Source of the DNA: Harmonia axyridis
Taxonomy: Eukaryota; Arthropoda; Insecta; Coleoptera; Coccinellidae
Assembly: GCF_914767665.1 (NCBI RefSeq)
Contig: NC_059507.1
Coordinates: 6,262,001-6,326,000, forward strand
Direction: 5' to 3'
Length of the DNA stretch: 64,000 nt
Both the position numbers and the translations under genes were made by a program. Each line of letters opens with the position of its first letter. Positions within the stretch are counted from its first letter, which is position 1. Positions 1-10,764 of this stretch are shown here, piece by piece. Under the pieces are notes generated by a model that had not been told where the DNA came from, did no database searches, and worked only from the letters and a program-made list of their open reading frames with translations.

Positions 1-438
1 GAACCCTTGGTCGAGAAGATAAAAAAGCGGACCAGAGGCGTAGATTTTTTTTTCGGCTTCGAGAATCTGTAAACAAGCTGGACAAAGAGTAATGCCACAA
101 TTATTTGTGGATGTGGCCTTTCACTCGAGATTGATCTCAATTGATTAGATTTGACCAGTGGCGTAGCGACTCTGATTGGAGTAGTCACTACAGAGCGATC
201 CGACAATTGATTTTATATGTTTTTAACTCGCTTTGCTCGCCGAAGGGTGTTGCCCAAAACACCTCCAGAGTTTTTTGATCAGCTCTAGTTTTCGAGATAC
301 AGGTTAATTGATCTTGAACTTGATTCTTATTTTACCCAAAAATCTAGAAATGGATATATCTTCAACGACCAAAATAAAAATTCTCTACACAAAATTAGAA
401 TCTAATTTGCCAAATATATACTAGAATCAACTTTTTTA
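1..438. other. No gene seen; probable repeat-derived DNA
   Basis: No open frame with recognisable protein similarity. The style of the sequence, a moderately GC-richer patch around 120-300 followed by AT-rich DNA, resembles decayed transposon sequence common in insect genomes. I cannot name a family. Confidence 0.3.
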
Positions 439-440
439 TA

Positions 441-1369
441 GAGGGTGTTTTTTTTTAGAGCTATAGAACTTTAAATTGCAATGAAACAACGGTGGATTAT
501 TCGATTGACATGAATTTTATTTATCCGCAAGATAATCTTGTGCCATTACATTTTAAATATGATTTCTGGCATATGACCGCCACGGCTGGCTCGGATGTAG
601 TCCAATCTGGACGTCCAATTTTCGATTACTTTTTCCAACATTTTGTGGCCGTAACACGGCGAATGTTGTCTTCCAAATAGTCAAAGGTTTGTGGCTTATC
701 CGCTTAGACCAATGACTTTACATAGCCCACAGAAAATAGTCTAGCGGTGTAAAATCACAAGATCTTGGAGGCCAATTCACAGGTCCAAAACGTGAAATTA
801 GGCGGTCACCAAACGTGTCTTTCATTAAATCGATTGAGGCACGAGCTGTGTGACATGTTGCGCCGTCTTGTTGGAACCACAGCTCCTGGACATCATGGTT
901 GTTCAATTCAGGAATGAAAAAGTCAGTAATCACGGCTCTATACCGATCACCATTGACTGTAACGTTTTGGCCATCATCGTTTTTGAAGAAGTACGAACCA
1001 ATGATTCCACAAGCCCATAAAGCGCACCAAACAGTCAGTTTTTCTGGATGTAACGGTGTTTCGACATACACTTGAGGATTAGCTTCACTCCAAATGCGGC
1101 AGTTTTGTTTGTTGACGTAGCCATTCAACCAGAAGTGCGCTTCATCGCTAAACAAAATAAAATGGATGTAGTGCGCGATACGTATTCCGCACAGAACCAT
1201 TATTTTCGAAATGAAATTGCACTATTTGCAAGCGTTGTTCAGGCGTGAGTCTATTCATGATGAATTGCTAAACCAAACTGAGAATAAATCACTTGACAGC
1301 TGTTAAATCGGTCGCCATCTTGAACAGTAATGCTAACTTAAAGTTTAATACCTCGAAAAAAACACTCGT
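441..1369 (-). mobile_element. Mariner-like element, internally deleted, copy 1
   Basis: The element lies between TA dinucleotides (439-440 and 1370-1371), as expected for Tc1/mariner insertion. It reads on the minus strand. The 5' end (right side) carries the terminal GGTGTTTTTTTCGAGG-type repeat and the 3' end (left) the TTTTTAGAGCTATAG-type repeat. It encodes a transposase relic: a short N-terminal helix-turn-helix piece starting MNRLTPEQR, then a jump straight into the catalytic domain (SDEAHFW, QQDGATCH, CDLTPLDYF-like). The middle of the transposase is missing. The catalytic reading frame is open from 1200 down to 718 and then disrupted. It cannot encode an active enzyme. Three sister copies lie in this window. 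Confidence 0.9.
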
Positions 1370-2447
1370 TACTAGGTTAGGCAGCCTTGCTCAATACTAT
1401 GCTCTAAACTACTTATTTAATGTTTTGATTTGCCTATGACCCTGCCCTTCCATACACACTAATTTTAAAGCCAGGAACATCGTTCCTTGATTCTTCCCGA
1501 TTGAGTATATTATTGAGTTTTTGTAAGTGGAGTTGTGCCATCGGTTTATATAAATTTCCATCGTTTTATTGTATAGTATCAAAACTCTGAACCAAAACTA
1601 TGACATCCAAAATCAAACGTAGCTATGTAAATCATCCCAATATGTAATTCATTGATAAAATCGTCTAAATCTTTTTTTCTGACACTGTATATACGAAAAT
1701 AATTTAAAATTTTGTTTCTGATTACCCTATACACATCACGAAAAAATAAAATTCAAAAAATCTTCATTTACTCCCTTCAAATGAGATCCAGGTCTGTGGT
1801 GGACCACCCGGTATATAATCATAAATCGAGATGGGAATTTTTTCGAGTACAAAAGCTCCTAGGTCTTTTCGATACCACCCAGAAGCTCTTGTCAAGTTAA
1901 TTCGAACACAGGAAGTTCAGAACCGTCCCTGTCGTTCCTATAATTCGCCCATGGGTTGGAGGTTAGGTATCGCTCGAAGAGAATTTGCCGACACGATGTT
2001 GTGAAGGCAAGGATAAAACGATGAGCAACATGTGGCAAGCGCAGATTAAATTATCTAAAAACCTTCCTTTTATGTCACATCTTCGAGTCTCCGTAAGTTA
2101 TATAGCCTTTTGTCACTTCCGTCCAAGGTTTCAACTAGTGAACAATTTTCATTCGATTTTCTTTGCTTAATGTAGGTACTGACAAACAATTGAATATAAT
2201 TTCATATAATTTGATGATACACAGATTGTTCTATGACGAACTTCGACAGATATGGCTGCACTCATTAGGAACATTTTTTTCCTATGAACAAAAGTCCGAT
2301 TCGTTTTCATTTAAAAGTTACAAGAATTCGAAAAAAATTTGTTTTTTTTTTAATCAGGAATATTTTTGAAATTTAAACATTGTATCAATCTTCCTCAACA
2401 ATACCCAATAAAAATTTAAGAGAATATTGCTGCTGTAGCTGCTGCTG
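1370..2447. other. No gene seen
   Basis: AT-rich DNA with only short chance open frames. No splice-bounded coding segment or recognisable domain. No defined repeat ends were found here. Confidence 0.4.
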
Positions 2448-2740
2448 ACTTGTTTCCAAGTCAAGTTCAAGTCAGGTAGTAGTTTTACAATCTCAAGTCA
2501 AGTATTTATTTATCAAGTACTTGAATCATATCAAACTACTTGATTTTTAGCATTTTTATTGTGTAACGTCACATCAATAAAAAAATGATGAAATGAGAAG
2601 TGTTACGTCCGATAGCTCAGTATTGTTTGAGAGAAAAATGGACTGTATATCTGCGTGCGTTTGTAGTTGGATAGTTGGAGCGACAGCGAAATATTTGATA
2701 ATAATGCAAATAATAATTGCGGTCAACAATGATGACTTAC

Positions 2741-2838
2741 CAAATGGGGCTTCAGGTTGAAGAACAAATGGTCTCTGGTACAAATCCCAGCTCTTCACAG
2801 GGCCCTTGGTGCGGGTTATCAGCTCCAACTTTCTGGGT
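2741..2838 (-). other. Possible stray coding exon
   Basis: On the minus strand there is a well-formed exon-like unit. An acceptor-like AG near 2838 is followed by an open frame that includes KGPVKSWDLYQRPFVLQ, ending at a consensus donor (ATTTG/GTAAGT, exon end 2741). It is GC-richer than its surroundings. No partner exon is visible nearby. It could be a captured host exon inside the hAT remnant, part of a gene outside the window, or chance. I do not recognise the protein. Confidence 0.25.
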
Positions 2839-3300
2839 TTAAAGCGGTGTAGAAAAAACACTAACAAAGGCGTAGGCGAAAAGACAAAGCGATGAATAAA
2901 GCGGGTATTTCAAAAGCGTTAAAAAATCAAGAAAAAAAATGCGAAAAGTCAATTAATATTTAGAAAAATCAAGCACAATTTTTGGGCGAACTAGCGAAGT
3001 CAATCATTCAAAACTATATTATTCATATGTCTCTTGCGTTCTGGGCAGAGCCATCAGTGTTGACATCGTTTACGCGCAATCCTATGATACTTCGCGGTCG
3101 CTCGAACTTCATAACTGTTTCTTGCACAAACAAGAAGGAACCTTGCAAAAAACACTTTCATTTATTAAACTTCTTGTATAAAAACGACCGTAAATAACAA
3201 CTCTTTTGAAAAAGAAACATAAATTAAATCACTATAAATCATAACAAAATAAAAAATACTGAAAAAACAAAGTTTCTTAATATTGAGAAACCACCAGGCT

Positions 3301-3510
3301 TTATTTGATTTCATAATTTTCCATCCAGGATCTAAGACACATGAGGCATCTTATAGATTTGTCGCCTAAACTATTGCAGGTTTTTGTAACTGTAAGAGCA
3401 TCTCTGGAAAACTGTCTTTCAACAGGAGCTGAAGAAGCTGGCGTTAAAAAATCCTTGGCCATTTTTGCCAAGTTTGGAAAGATATTTCTAAAACTAGCAA
3501 AATCTACCAA
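3301..3510 (-). pseudogene. hAT transposase C-terminal dimerisation fragment
   Basis: The 69-residue minus-strand frame contains PASSAPVERQFSRDALTVTK and then a run with LGDKSIRCLMCLRSWMEN. This is the typical hAT C-terminal dimerisation pattern: an Ala-Ser-Ser-x-x-x-Glu-Arg-x-Phe-Ser core, followed by a Leu-rich helix ending in a Leu-x-x-Trp-like motif. A stop codon immediately precedes the fragment, and no zinc-finger BED or catalytic region was found in this window, so it is a relic. Full hAT transposases are usually 600 or more residues. Confidence 0.75.
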
Positions 3511-3734
3511 TATATTTTATAGAAATGTGAGAAAACTACTAATAAAGTCACACTGGCTAATGCTTCAGTCTCTCGGTGCTCGAGGAATCCCCTTATTTAG
3601 TCTAAGCGTGCACGAGATTGCAGAAATATATGCCGTGCGACGCGTGCATATCAAGCATATCAAGCTCAAGTAATATCAACAAGCTTGATATTGAGGCAAG
3701 CAATAAATATCTAAAGTCATACCAAGCTCAAGTA

Positions 3735-4664
3735 ACGGGTGTTTTTTTTTCGAGGTATATAACTTTAAGTTGGCATTACTGTTCAAGATGGCGACCGATT
3801 TAACAGCTGTCAAGTGATTTATTCTCAGTTGAATCATGAATAGACTCACGCCTGAACAACGCTTGTAAATAGTGCAATTTTATTTCGAAAATAATGGTTC
3901 CGTGCGGAATACGTATCGCGCACTACGTCCATTTTATTTTGTTTAGCGATGAAGCGCACTTCTGGTTGAATGGCTACGTCAACAAACAAAACTGCCGCAT
4001 TTGGAGTGAAGCTAATCCTCAAGTGTATGTCGAAACACCGTTACATCCAGAAAAACTTACTATTTGGTGCGCTTTATGGGCTGGTGGAATCATTGGTCCG
4101 TACTTCTTCAAAAACGATGATGGCAAGAACGTTACAGTCAATGGTGATCGGTATAAAGCCATGATTACTAACTTTTTCATTCCTGAATTGTACATCCATG
4201 ATGTCCAGGAGCTGTGGTTCCAACAAGACGGCGCAACATGTCACACAGCTCGTGCCACAATCGATTTATTGAAAGACACGTTTGGTGACCGCCTAATTTC
4301 ACGTTTTGGACCTGTAAATTGGCCTCCAATATCTTGTGATTTAACACCGCTAGACTACTTTCTGTGGAGCTATGTGAAGTCATTGGTCTATGCGGATAAG
4401 CCACAAACCCTTGACCATTTGGAAGACAACATTCGTCGTGTTATTGCCGATATACGGCCACAAATGTTGGAAAAAGTAATCGAAAATTGGACGTCCAGAT
4501 TGGACTACATCCGAGCCAGCCGTGGCGGTCATATGCCAGAAATCATATTTAAAATGTAATGCCACAAGATTATCTTGCGGATAAATAAAATTCATGTCAA
4601 TCGAATAATCCATCGTTGTTTCATTGCAGTTTAAAGTTCTATAGCTCTAAAAAAAAACACCCTT
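3735..4664 (+). mobile_element. Mariner-like element, internally deleted, copy 2
   Basis: Flanked by TA at 3733-3734 and 4665-4666. The layout matches copy 1 but on the plus strand: 5' terminal repeat with CGAGGTATATAAC, initiator region MNRLTPEQR, deletion junction near 3925, catalytic domain, then a 3' terminal repeat with AGAGCTATAG. It is inserted into the inferred hAT remnant, so it is younger than that element. It is 930 bp, nearly the same length as copy 1. Confidence 0.9.
3894..4559 (+). pseudogene. Mariner transposase relic (catalytic half)
   Basis: A 221-codon open frame runs from the deletion junction to the natural C-terminus. It shows the first acidic motif (FSDEAHFW), the second (WFQQDGATCH) and the third (CDLTPLDYFLW). 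The second and third aspartates are 37 positions apart. The N-terminal DNA-binding domain is reduced to the first 30 or so codons and lies in another frame, because the deletion shifted the frame. The ATG at 3894 is out of frame with the true initiator and is probably not used. It is the best preserved catalytic frame of the four copies. It may still be read as RNA but should not transpose by itself. Confidence 0.85.
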
Positions 4665-4740
4665 TATATGTAATTTTTCACGAGCTTGATTTTCAAGTCA
4701 AGTTGTTGGTTAAAATGTCAAGCTACTTGGCCTGATGAAC

Positions 4741-5507
4741 CCCTTATTACATCGTAATTTGTATGGCTTTTTTCGTCAAACTAGCGCCCAAAAACCTCCA
4801 GACAATCAAAAAAATCGAAAATTAAGGACCAAATTGCGTTACAATATGAACTCAACTGACGCCGTTACGTTGATCTGACACATCTCCAACATTCAATGTA
4901 ACGGATAAATACGTAATAATATTACCTCGAATCAGGGGGAATCAGGGCCCAATAAAATAAATCACCGTTAAATTTTCATTGGCCAATGCCATGTTCGATT
5001 AATTCACCGTGAAATTTAGTAGTTGGTCGAAAGTTAGGCACTTTCAATCGCAGGTTGCCGTGGAAATTGGATCTGAGGGATCGGCGAATTGGACATTTGT
5101 TTCATCTGTTGTGAGTGCACAATGGAAAATGTTGATTGAAATACGAGGAAGAACTATATAAGGTTTCAATCAGTTTCAGATGAATCCTGCGGTGTTTTGA
5201 TTCGATATCAAAACGGGTATCTCGAGATTTCGAGAGTTGATTATGAATCTAGAATGTCAGGACAAAACACGAAACCAACACTTCTAGGAAAGTAGGAAAT
5301 GTCTTCCGTTCAATTAAAACTGTGAATCTCATCTGCAAACATCTGTTATGAATGAATATTTTCCGAAAAATGAGGTAAATTTTAAGAAAAAAAGTCATAT
5401 AAACTTTGTTTTTGAGATACAGGGTGTTTCTTGTAGTAGGGTAAATGGTTAATAAGTACCAAAACTGATAATTAATTTTTTCATCACTGCCTACTAACTG
5501 GATCTAA
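4741..5507. other. No gene seen
   Basis: AT-rich intergenic DNA. A terminal-repeat-like scrap (ACAGGGTGTTTCTTGTAG) occurs near 5419, resembling ends of Tc1/mariner elements, but no partner end was found. Confidence 0.35.
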
Positions 5508-6650
5508 TTCGAGGTCGAAATTTTAGAAAAAATTGAATTTCCATCCAAAAATTGTTTCATCTCCTAAATTATTCGCCACAGACCCATCAAATAAAAACGT
5601 TTTTTGAACATCGGGTTCTGATCTGAAACATTGTGAGGTTTCAAGGGCGTCGTAGCCTACGTCCAAAAGAAGGTCCAGTCTCGGGAATTTCATCCATTTT
5701 TTTTTTCGAAAATTTCAGAAATAATGCACTAATCGCCAAACTGCACGCATTTTCGTGATCTAAATACATAGTCGAATCAATCACTAAAATGGTACAATAG
5801 TCCCATGAAGGAAGTTTTAACTTTTTTTCAATTTTTATGGGAAATTTTACGAAAATTTTTGGACAAAAATTTTTCAGGTGAGATCGACATTCGGTTAATC
5901 AGGGATAGTCAATTTTGGCACCGCTCACCACTTTTGCGTAGACCTCACAGTTTTGAGGAAATGCGAACTCGAAATTAGGGAAAAAATTGAATTTCCATCT
6001 AAAAATCGTTATATCTCCTAAATTATTCGCCACGGACCCCTCAAATAAAAACGTTTTTTGAACATCTGGTTCTGATCTAAACCATAGTGAGGTTTCAACG
6101 GCGTAGCTTACGTCCAGGAGAATTTGCAGCCTCGAGAATTTCATCCATTTTTTTTCTAAAATTTCAGATTTTTACCTAAAATTTATGAAACCATGTACTA
6201 ATCGCCAAACTGGAAGCATTTTCGTGATCTACATATGTCGAATCATTCAATAAAATGATACAATAGTCCCATGAAGGAACTTTTAATTTTTTTTCAAATT
6301 TCTAAGGGTTAGGTATGAAAAATTTAACAAAAATTTTTCAGGTGAGATCGAAATTCCGCTAATCAGGGATCGTGAATTCTGGCAACGCTCATCGATTTTA
6401 CGTAGACCTCACAGTTTTGAGGAAATTCGAACTCGAAATTTGGGAAAAAATTGAATTTCCATCCAAAAATCGTTATATCTCCTAAATTATTCGTCACAGA
6501 CCCCTCAAATAAAAACGTTTTTTGAACATTAGGTTCTGATCTGAAACATAGTGAGGTTTCAAGGGCGTAGCTTATGTCCAGGGAAAGTTGCGGCCTCGGG
6601 AATTTCATCCATTTTTTTTTCAAAAATTTCAGATTTTTACTTATAATTTC
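5508..6650. repeat. Tandem array of a ~460-480 bp repeat, array 1
   Basis: About two and a half head-to-tail units are present. A partial unit covers 5508-5880, a full unit runs from about 5881 to 6342 and a third, truncated unit from about 6343 to 6650. Each unit carries the same landmarks in order: GAGATCGAAATTC, CTCACAGTTTTGAGG, CCATCCAAAAAT, CCTCAAATAAAAACG, GAATTTCATCCATTTTTT and CATGAAGGAAC. The same unit forms a second array at 20030-21237. Two units retain an 80-86 codon minus-strand open frame, but this may simply follow from similarity between copies. Confidence 0.85.
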
Positions 6651-6659
6651 TCGAATAAT

Positions 6660-6900
6660 ATAAATACCTTATCTTCATCAGCATAAGTGAAATGGTCTTC
6701 GGTTTGGGATTGTGTTTTGCATGATTGGATTCCCTATGATCAAGTAATACTTCCAATTCTGTATATTCGAAGACCTTCTCTCTTCCACCGCCATGCTGGT
6801 CTTCGACGTCAAAATCACCATTATTGAAGCTAAGAAAACCACTATCGCCACGTTCTTTCACTAATAGCGGCCTCACCATAGGAATTCGAGAGCATTCCAT
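6660..6900 (-). pseudogene. Mariner transposase N-terminal fragment
   Basis: The minus-strand frame contains NNGDFDVEDQHGGGREKVFE followed by an ELEVLLD segment. This is the linker between the two helix-turn-helix domains in mariner transposases, where a GDFDVED and acidic LLDED pattern is common. The fragment is short, decays after about 55 residues, and no catalytic part is nearby. It belongs to a different mariner lineage from copies 1-4. Confidence 0.65.
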
Positions 6901-7270
6901 GAGCCTCAGCTACAGATTTCTTCATATTAAAGCAGAAAATTTAAACCCCCCGCAAATGACTAGGATTTGGCTCGTAAGCTGACATGTTTAATCGAGAATA
7001 ACTTCACGATACAGACACATATCGGCTTATATTTCGATGGTGTTTTGTTTACAAATATCCAAGCTTTTTGTACACCAGTTGTACACCTAATAATAGTCGA
7101 CTGTCATAATCTTGGGACATTACCTCTCAGATAACAATAGTTTTCGAAATATAGGAAAAAAATCTGGAAAAAGTGTAATATGCGTAGTGATTATTATACT
7201 CAATATCAATGAATGAAAATGAATAAGACATTTGACTATACCTACATTTCAAAATTGTGAAATTGTATTG
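6901..7270. other. No gene seen
   Basis: AT-rich DNA between the decayed mariner piece and the first long direct repeat. Nothing recognisable. Confidence 0.35.
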
Positions 7271-7925
7271 AGTAACTTATTTTATCTACTCCTATTGAAT
7301 TATATATTCATTATTCAACTGCTTTTGAGCAATTAATAGTATCTATTAACAAACAGCGTGAGTTATAATTACTCACTACTATAACTCACTATAATAAATC
7401 GGAAAATATGGATCTGTGCTTCTTACTTCTCTGCTTCTATTCGATTGACCGAAAGGGAACATTCCATATTCCAAATATAAAGGAGTTTGAAAATATTTTC
7501 AAGATTGGTGTAGCAGTAAGATCATTAAGTCATCGTTTACAGGGAATTTTTTTTGGTATATTTTAATGCATTTTTATAAACAACTATTACGGTTTTTCAA
7601 TAAAGTTCTTTGTCTGTAATCTGTACTGGATTCGAGCTAGCCGAAGCTAGTTCGATTGTGATTGGTGACATTAAGTTTCCATCTTTCTTGTACTCGAGAT
7701 CGAGCACATATGTTTATTTCCCGTTCCTTCTGTCTATATTCTAAGTCTGTATTTTTTTCTTAGTATTTATTCATATAGTCGTAGATAAAGTATAGTATTC
7801 AACTTGCGGTAATGGTCATAACTCACTTGATGAATTACAGCACTCGCCTGCGGCTCGTGCTGCAAACTTCATCTGCGTGAGTAATGACCTACATTACCGC
7901 TCGTTGAATAATATACTATATTTTC
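7271..7925. repeat. Long direct repeat, copy 1, ending in a hairpin
   Basis: This segment is repeated at 8708-9533 in the same orientation; both begin near ATCTACTCCTATTGAAT. The right end is a large imperfect palindrome (about 7792-7920). Its arms contain GGTAATGGTCATAACTCAC and the complementary form, and its tip GCACTCGCCTGCGGCTCGTG is itself nearly self-complementary. Copy 1 lacks about 170-200 bp that copy 2 holds in its middle. Such hairpin ends suggest a transposon or foldback terminus. Confidence 0.8.
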
Positions 7926-8707
7926 TTTTATAAATATTGAAATTATGTTCCACCAAGTGATAACCGAAAAATCAATTCCGAATATTATATTCGTTATTCC
8001 TATTCTCAATATTTTAAGCATATACCGTTTTCACATGTTCGAAGTAGAAGAATGTGGGGATACATTGTGCATCACCTGAATTTTGGAAAACTCGTCACAG
8101 GATGCTCCAAATATTGTGTCAAAATATGTGAACAGAATTTTTTTTATGATTGTGTTGGATTCCGCGAACGAAAAAACCGTTAGTAAACTTGGGACACCCT
8201 CTATATCCTCTTCTAGTGGGGGGGATATCTCCCATTCCACATAGGGGGAAATTTCGAACTCATGGAATATTTACAAACGGTATAAAATGCCAAATGGTTG
8301 GTGTCTGAAGTTGAAAAATATGAGAAAAGTCCTCGCCCACGATACGTTCTATCCGTCTCCCTTCTGATTACGCTATTAATCACGCCGTGTCGTTCTCCTG
8401 TCCCGAATCCGCCGGGAAATTCGAAATTTACCATGCAGTCCCGGCGATATTTCAAAGTCCGCTCACTTGCCGGCGTTCCGGCCGACTTTGCCATTCATTC
8501 GATTCGTCTAAACAGGTCGGCTATTGTTATCTGACTGATATGTTCACAAACGCACTAGGGGATCGGTAGGTCGAATGTTCGAAACTAGAAGAAATCGGAT
8601 TTTTTTCAAAAAGAATTATTTACGAGTACTAATTGCACAATCCGGCAACACTGTAGGGAGGACCTTCATACGATAGTTGACTAAATTCAAGTTGTGAAGT
8701 TTAAATG
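7926..8707. other. Interval between two direct repeats, with a GC-rich patch
   Basis: No protein recognised. A patch at about 8330-8570 is clearly GC-richer than its neighbours and contains several CpG steps (for example CCGCCGGGAAATTCG). It could be the internal part of an element bounded by the two direct repeats, or an old promoter-like remnant. No coding evidence on either strand. Confidence 0.4.
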
Positions 8708-9533
8708 TATTTATCTACTCCTATTGAATAATAAACTCATTATTCAACTGCTTTTGAGCAATTAATAGTATCTATTAACAAACAGCGTGATTTATAATAA
8801 CTCACTACTATAACTCACTATTATAAATCGGAAAATTTGGATCTGTGCTTCTATACTTCTCTGCTTCTATTCGATTGGCCGAAAAGGAACATTCCATTAT
8901 TGTTATTGAGGGGAGGAATGTCCGAGGGAATGTCACTTTTGACGTTTTCAAATTAAGTTGATATCTAATTATTGTGAATGTTTTGCTGAAAACGATTAAT
9001 TCAGATAGTGACGATGAAATATTATAAAGGTATACAATTCCAAAAGACAAACAGCTAATGTTACCATACAGAATTAATTGCCCGAAAAAATATAAAGAAG
9101 TTTGAAAAAATTTTCAAGATTGGTGTAGCAGTAAGGTAATCGTTTACAGGGAATATTTTTTGGTATATTTTAATGCATTTTTATAGGCAATTATTAAGGT
9201 TTTTCAATAAATTTCTATGTCTATACTCTGTACTGGATTCGAGCTAGCCGAAGCTAGTTCGATTGTGATTGGTAGCACTAAGTTTCCATCTCTCTTGTAC
9301 GGGATCGAGCACATTATGTTTATTTCCCGTTCCTTCTGTCTTTATTCTAAGTCTGTATTTTTTTCTTAGTATTTATTGATATAGTCGTAGATAAAGTATA
9401 GTATTCAACTTGCGATAATGGTCATAACTCACTTGATGAATTACAGCACTCGCCTGCGGCTCGTGCTGCAAACATCATCTGCGTGAGTTATGACCTACAT
9501 TGCCGCTCGTTGAATAATATACTATTTTCTCCA
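8708..9533. repeat. Long direct repeat, copy 2, ending in a hairpin
   Basis: Same landmarks as copy 1: GAGCAATTAATAGTATCTAT, AACATTCCAT, AGATTGGTGTAGCAGTAAG, GAGCTAGCCGAAGCTAG and the terminal hairpin around 9398-9526 with tip GCACTCGCCTGCGGCTCGTG. It contains an extra internal block (about 8900-9085) missing from copy 1. It runs directly into the next repeat at 9534. Confidence 0.8.
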
Positions 9534-10000
9534 TTTCAGTATCGTAATGAGTTCATTACATTTCTAAAAAAAAGTGCTGAAATGAACTCATTACAGCATC
9601 AATTTCAGTTATATTTTTCGCTTTGTGGTTGTCTATACTGACTTCCAATCCTATCAAATTTCAACAAACGTCAATAATTGTCAATATAATATAATTTGGA
9701 TATAGTGAAATGATTTGCAACATTATTCGCAATTTCTCTTAATTCTGGTGGTGTTAAATCGATTTCGTCACTCATAATTCACGAATTTAATGCGTAATTG
9801 TAAATTATTTCAAAATTCAAAACGTACGATTCATATTCAAATTCCATAATCTGTCAATTTCCGTAACGCCAACTGCCAAGATACAATACAAAAGTCACTA
9901 CAATGTATATTCCTAATTTTTCATTGAATTTCGACAATATTTCACAAAACTTGCAAAGACGAATCTTTCTATAGAAAATGCATTGACAAGTTAGAGCAGC
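9534..10000. repeat. Short dispersed repeat with a conserved 34-codon frame, copy A
   Basis: It begins with an inverted pair built on GTAATGAGTTCATTAC and GAACTCATTAC (9545-9596). A homologous copy lies at 50196-50660 inside the calpain gene. Both copies contain, on the minus strand, a 34-codon frame starting MSDEIDL (9671-9775 here) that ends in a stop at the same place. I recall similar MSDEIDL starts on tyrosine-recombinase-like (Crypton) proteins of insects, so a non-autonomous Crypton-like relic is a possible identity; this was not checked. Confidence 0.6.
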
Positions 10001-10762
10001 GTTGGAGTACAAGTATCACACTTTAACGAATAAAGTCGAATTTTCAAGAAAAAATGAGTTTTCAGTTTTACCTGGATAGCTAGGTATGAAACTCAATATC
10101 CTCTTGCATATCACCAATATATTCACTTTTAGTTTCAGTTATTTCTGAAAAAGAAAATAAATGTTTGAATAGATACGTCTCATATAACATTAGAGATATT
10201 ACTTACCAATTTTCAATTCAGATTTAGGAGGTACATTTTCTTCCAAGTTTCTTCGAATTAACTCACAAACATGTCAGCCCGTGAAGGCGTGGCTTATGTG
10301 GATTCTATGATCCAATTCAATAAGACGTGAAAATTATTTTTGTTCTTCAAATTTTGTAAGTGAAAACTAATTACACGAAATATTTATTATAAGAAATTGA
10401 GGATTTCCACATGCTTTATTGATGGATTCTTCGAGCATATTTTCCATCATGCTCAAACTAGAGCTTTGTCATCTATGTTGCATTCCTCCTCGCGATCTGC
10501 CATCGATTGTTTTGTGAGTTCATAGATATTTCTAGGGCGTTAGAATAATACTCTTTGTGGAGAAACTTGTGAACTGGGTCAAATATATTATTACAGATTG
10601 GTCTTTGAAATATGTTTTGATACCGCTCGATCTGTCATATTTGTTGTGGACAACATTAGCCTACTGAAAATTACGTATACCTACCTACTTCACATATCAT
10701 CTCTATATATTACTCTGATGATCCAATACTTAAGAGATAACTAGTAAATCAACTTTCTTTCA
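10001..10762. other. Upstream region of the sarcoglycan gene
   Basis: No coding segment seen. It ends in a pyrimidine-rich acceptor (TTTCTTTCAG at about 10753-10762) placed one base before the sarcoglycan ATG. Part or all of this stretch is therefore probably an intron, and the promoter and 5' untranslated exon lie further upstream or have not been recognised. Confidence 0.5.
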
Positions 10763-10764
10763 GA

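Larger units (their letters stand above)
2448..4740. mobile_element. Probable hAT transposon remnant with nested mariner
   Basis: A hAT dimerisation-domain fragment sits at 3301-3510. Both flanks carry clustered short motifs built on AAGTCAAG and CAAGCTC: about 2455-2545 on the left, and 3640-3735 plus 4680-4735 on the right. The right cluster is split by mariner copy 2. Clustered subterminal repeats are typical of hAT ends, so I infer one old hAT element spanning this stretch. The exact termini and an 8 bp target duplication were not found, so the limits are approximate. Confidence 0.45.

Noticed and set aside
8213..8569. Three overlapping frames in the GC-rich patch
   Set aside because: Overlapping frames on both strands are expected in GC-richer DNA. 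None shows a domain or splice structure.
7271..9533. LTR retrotransposon formed by the two direct repeats
   Set aside because: No TG...CA ends, primer-binding site, polypurine tract or gag/pol in the interval.
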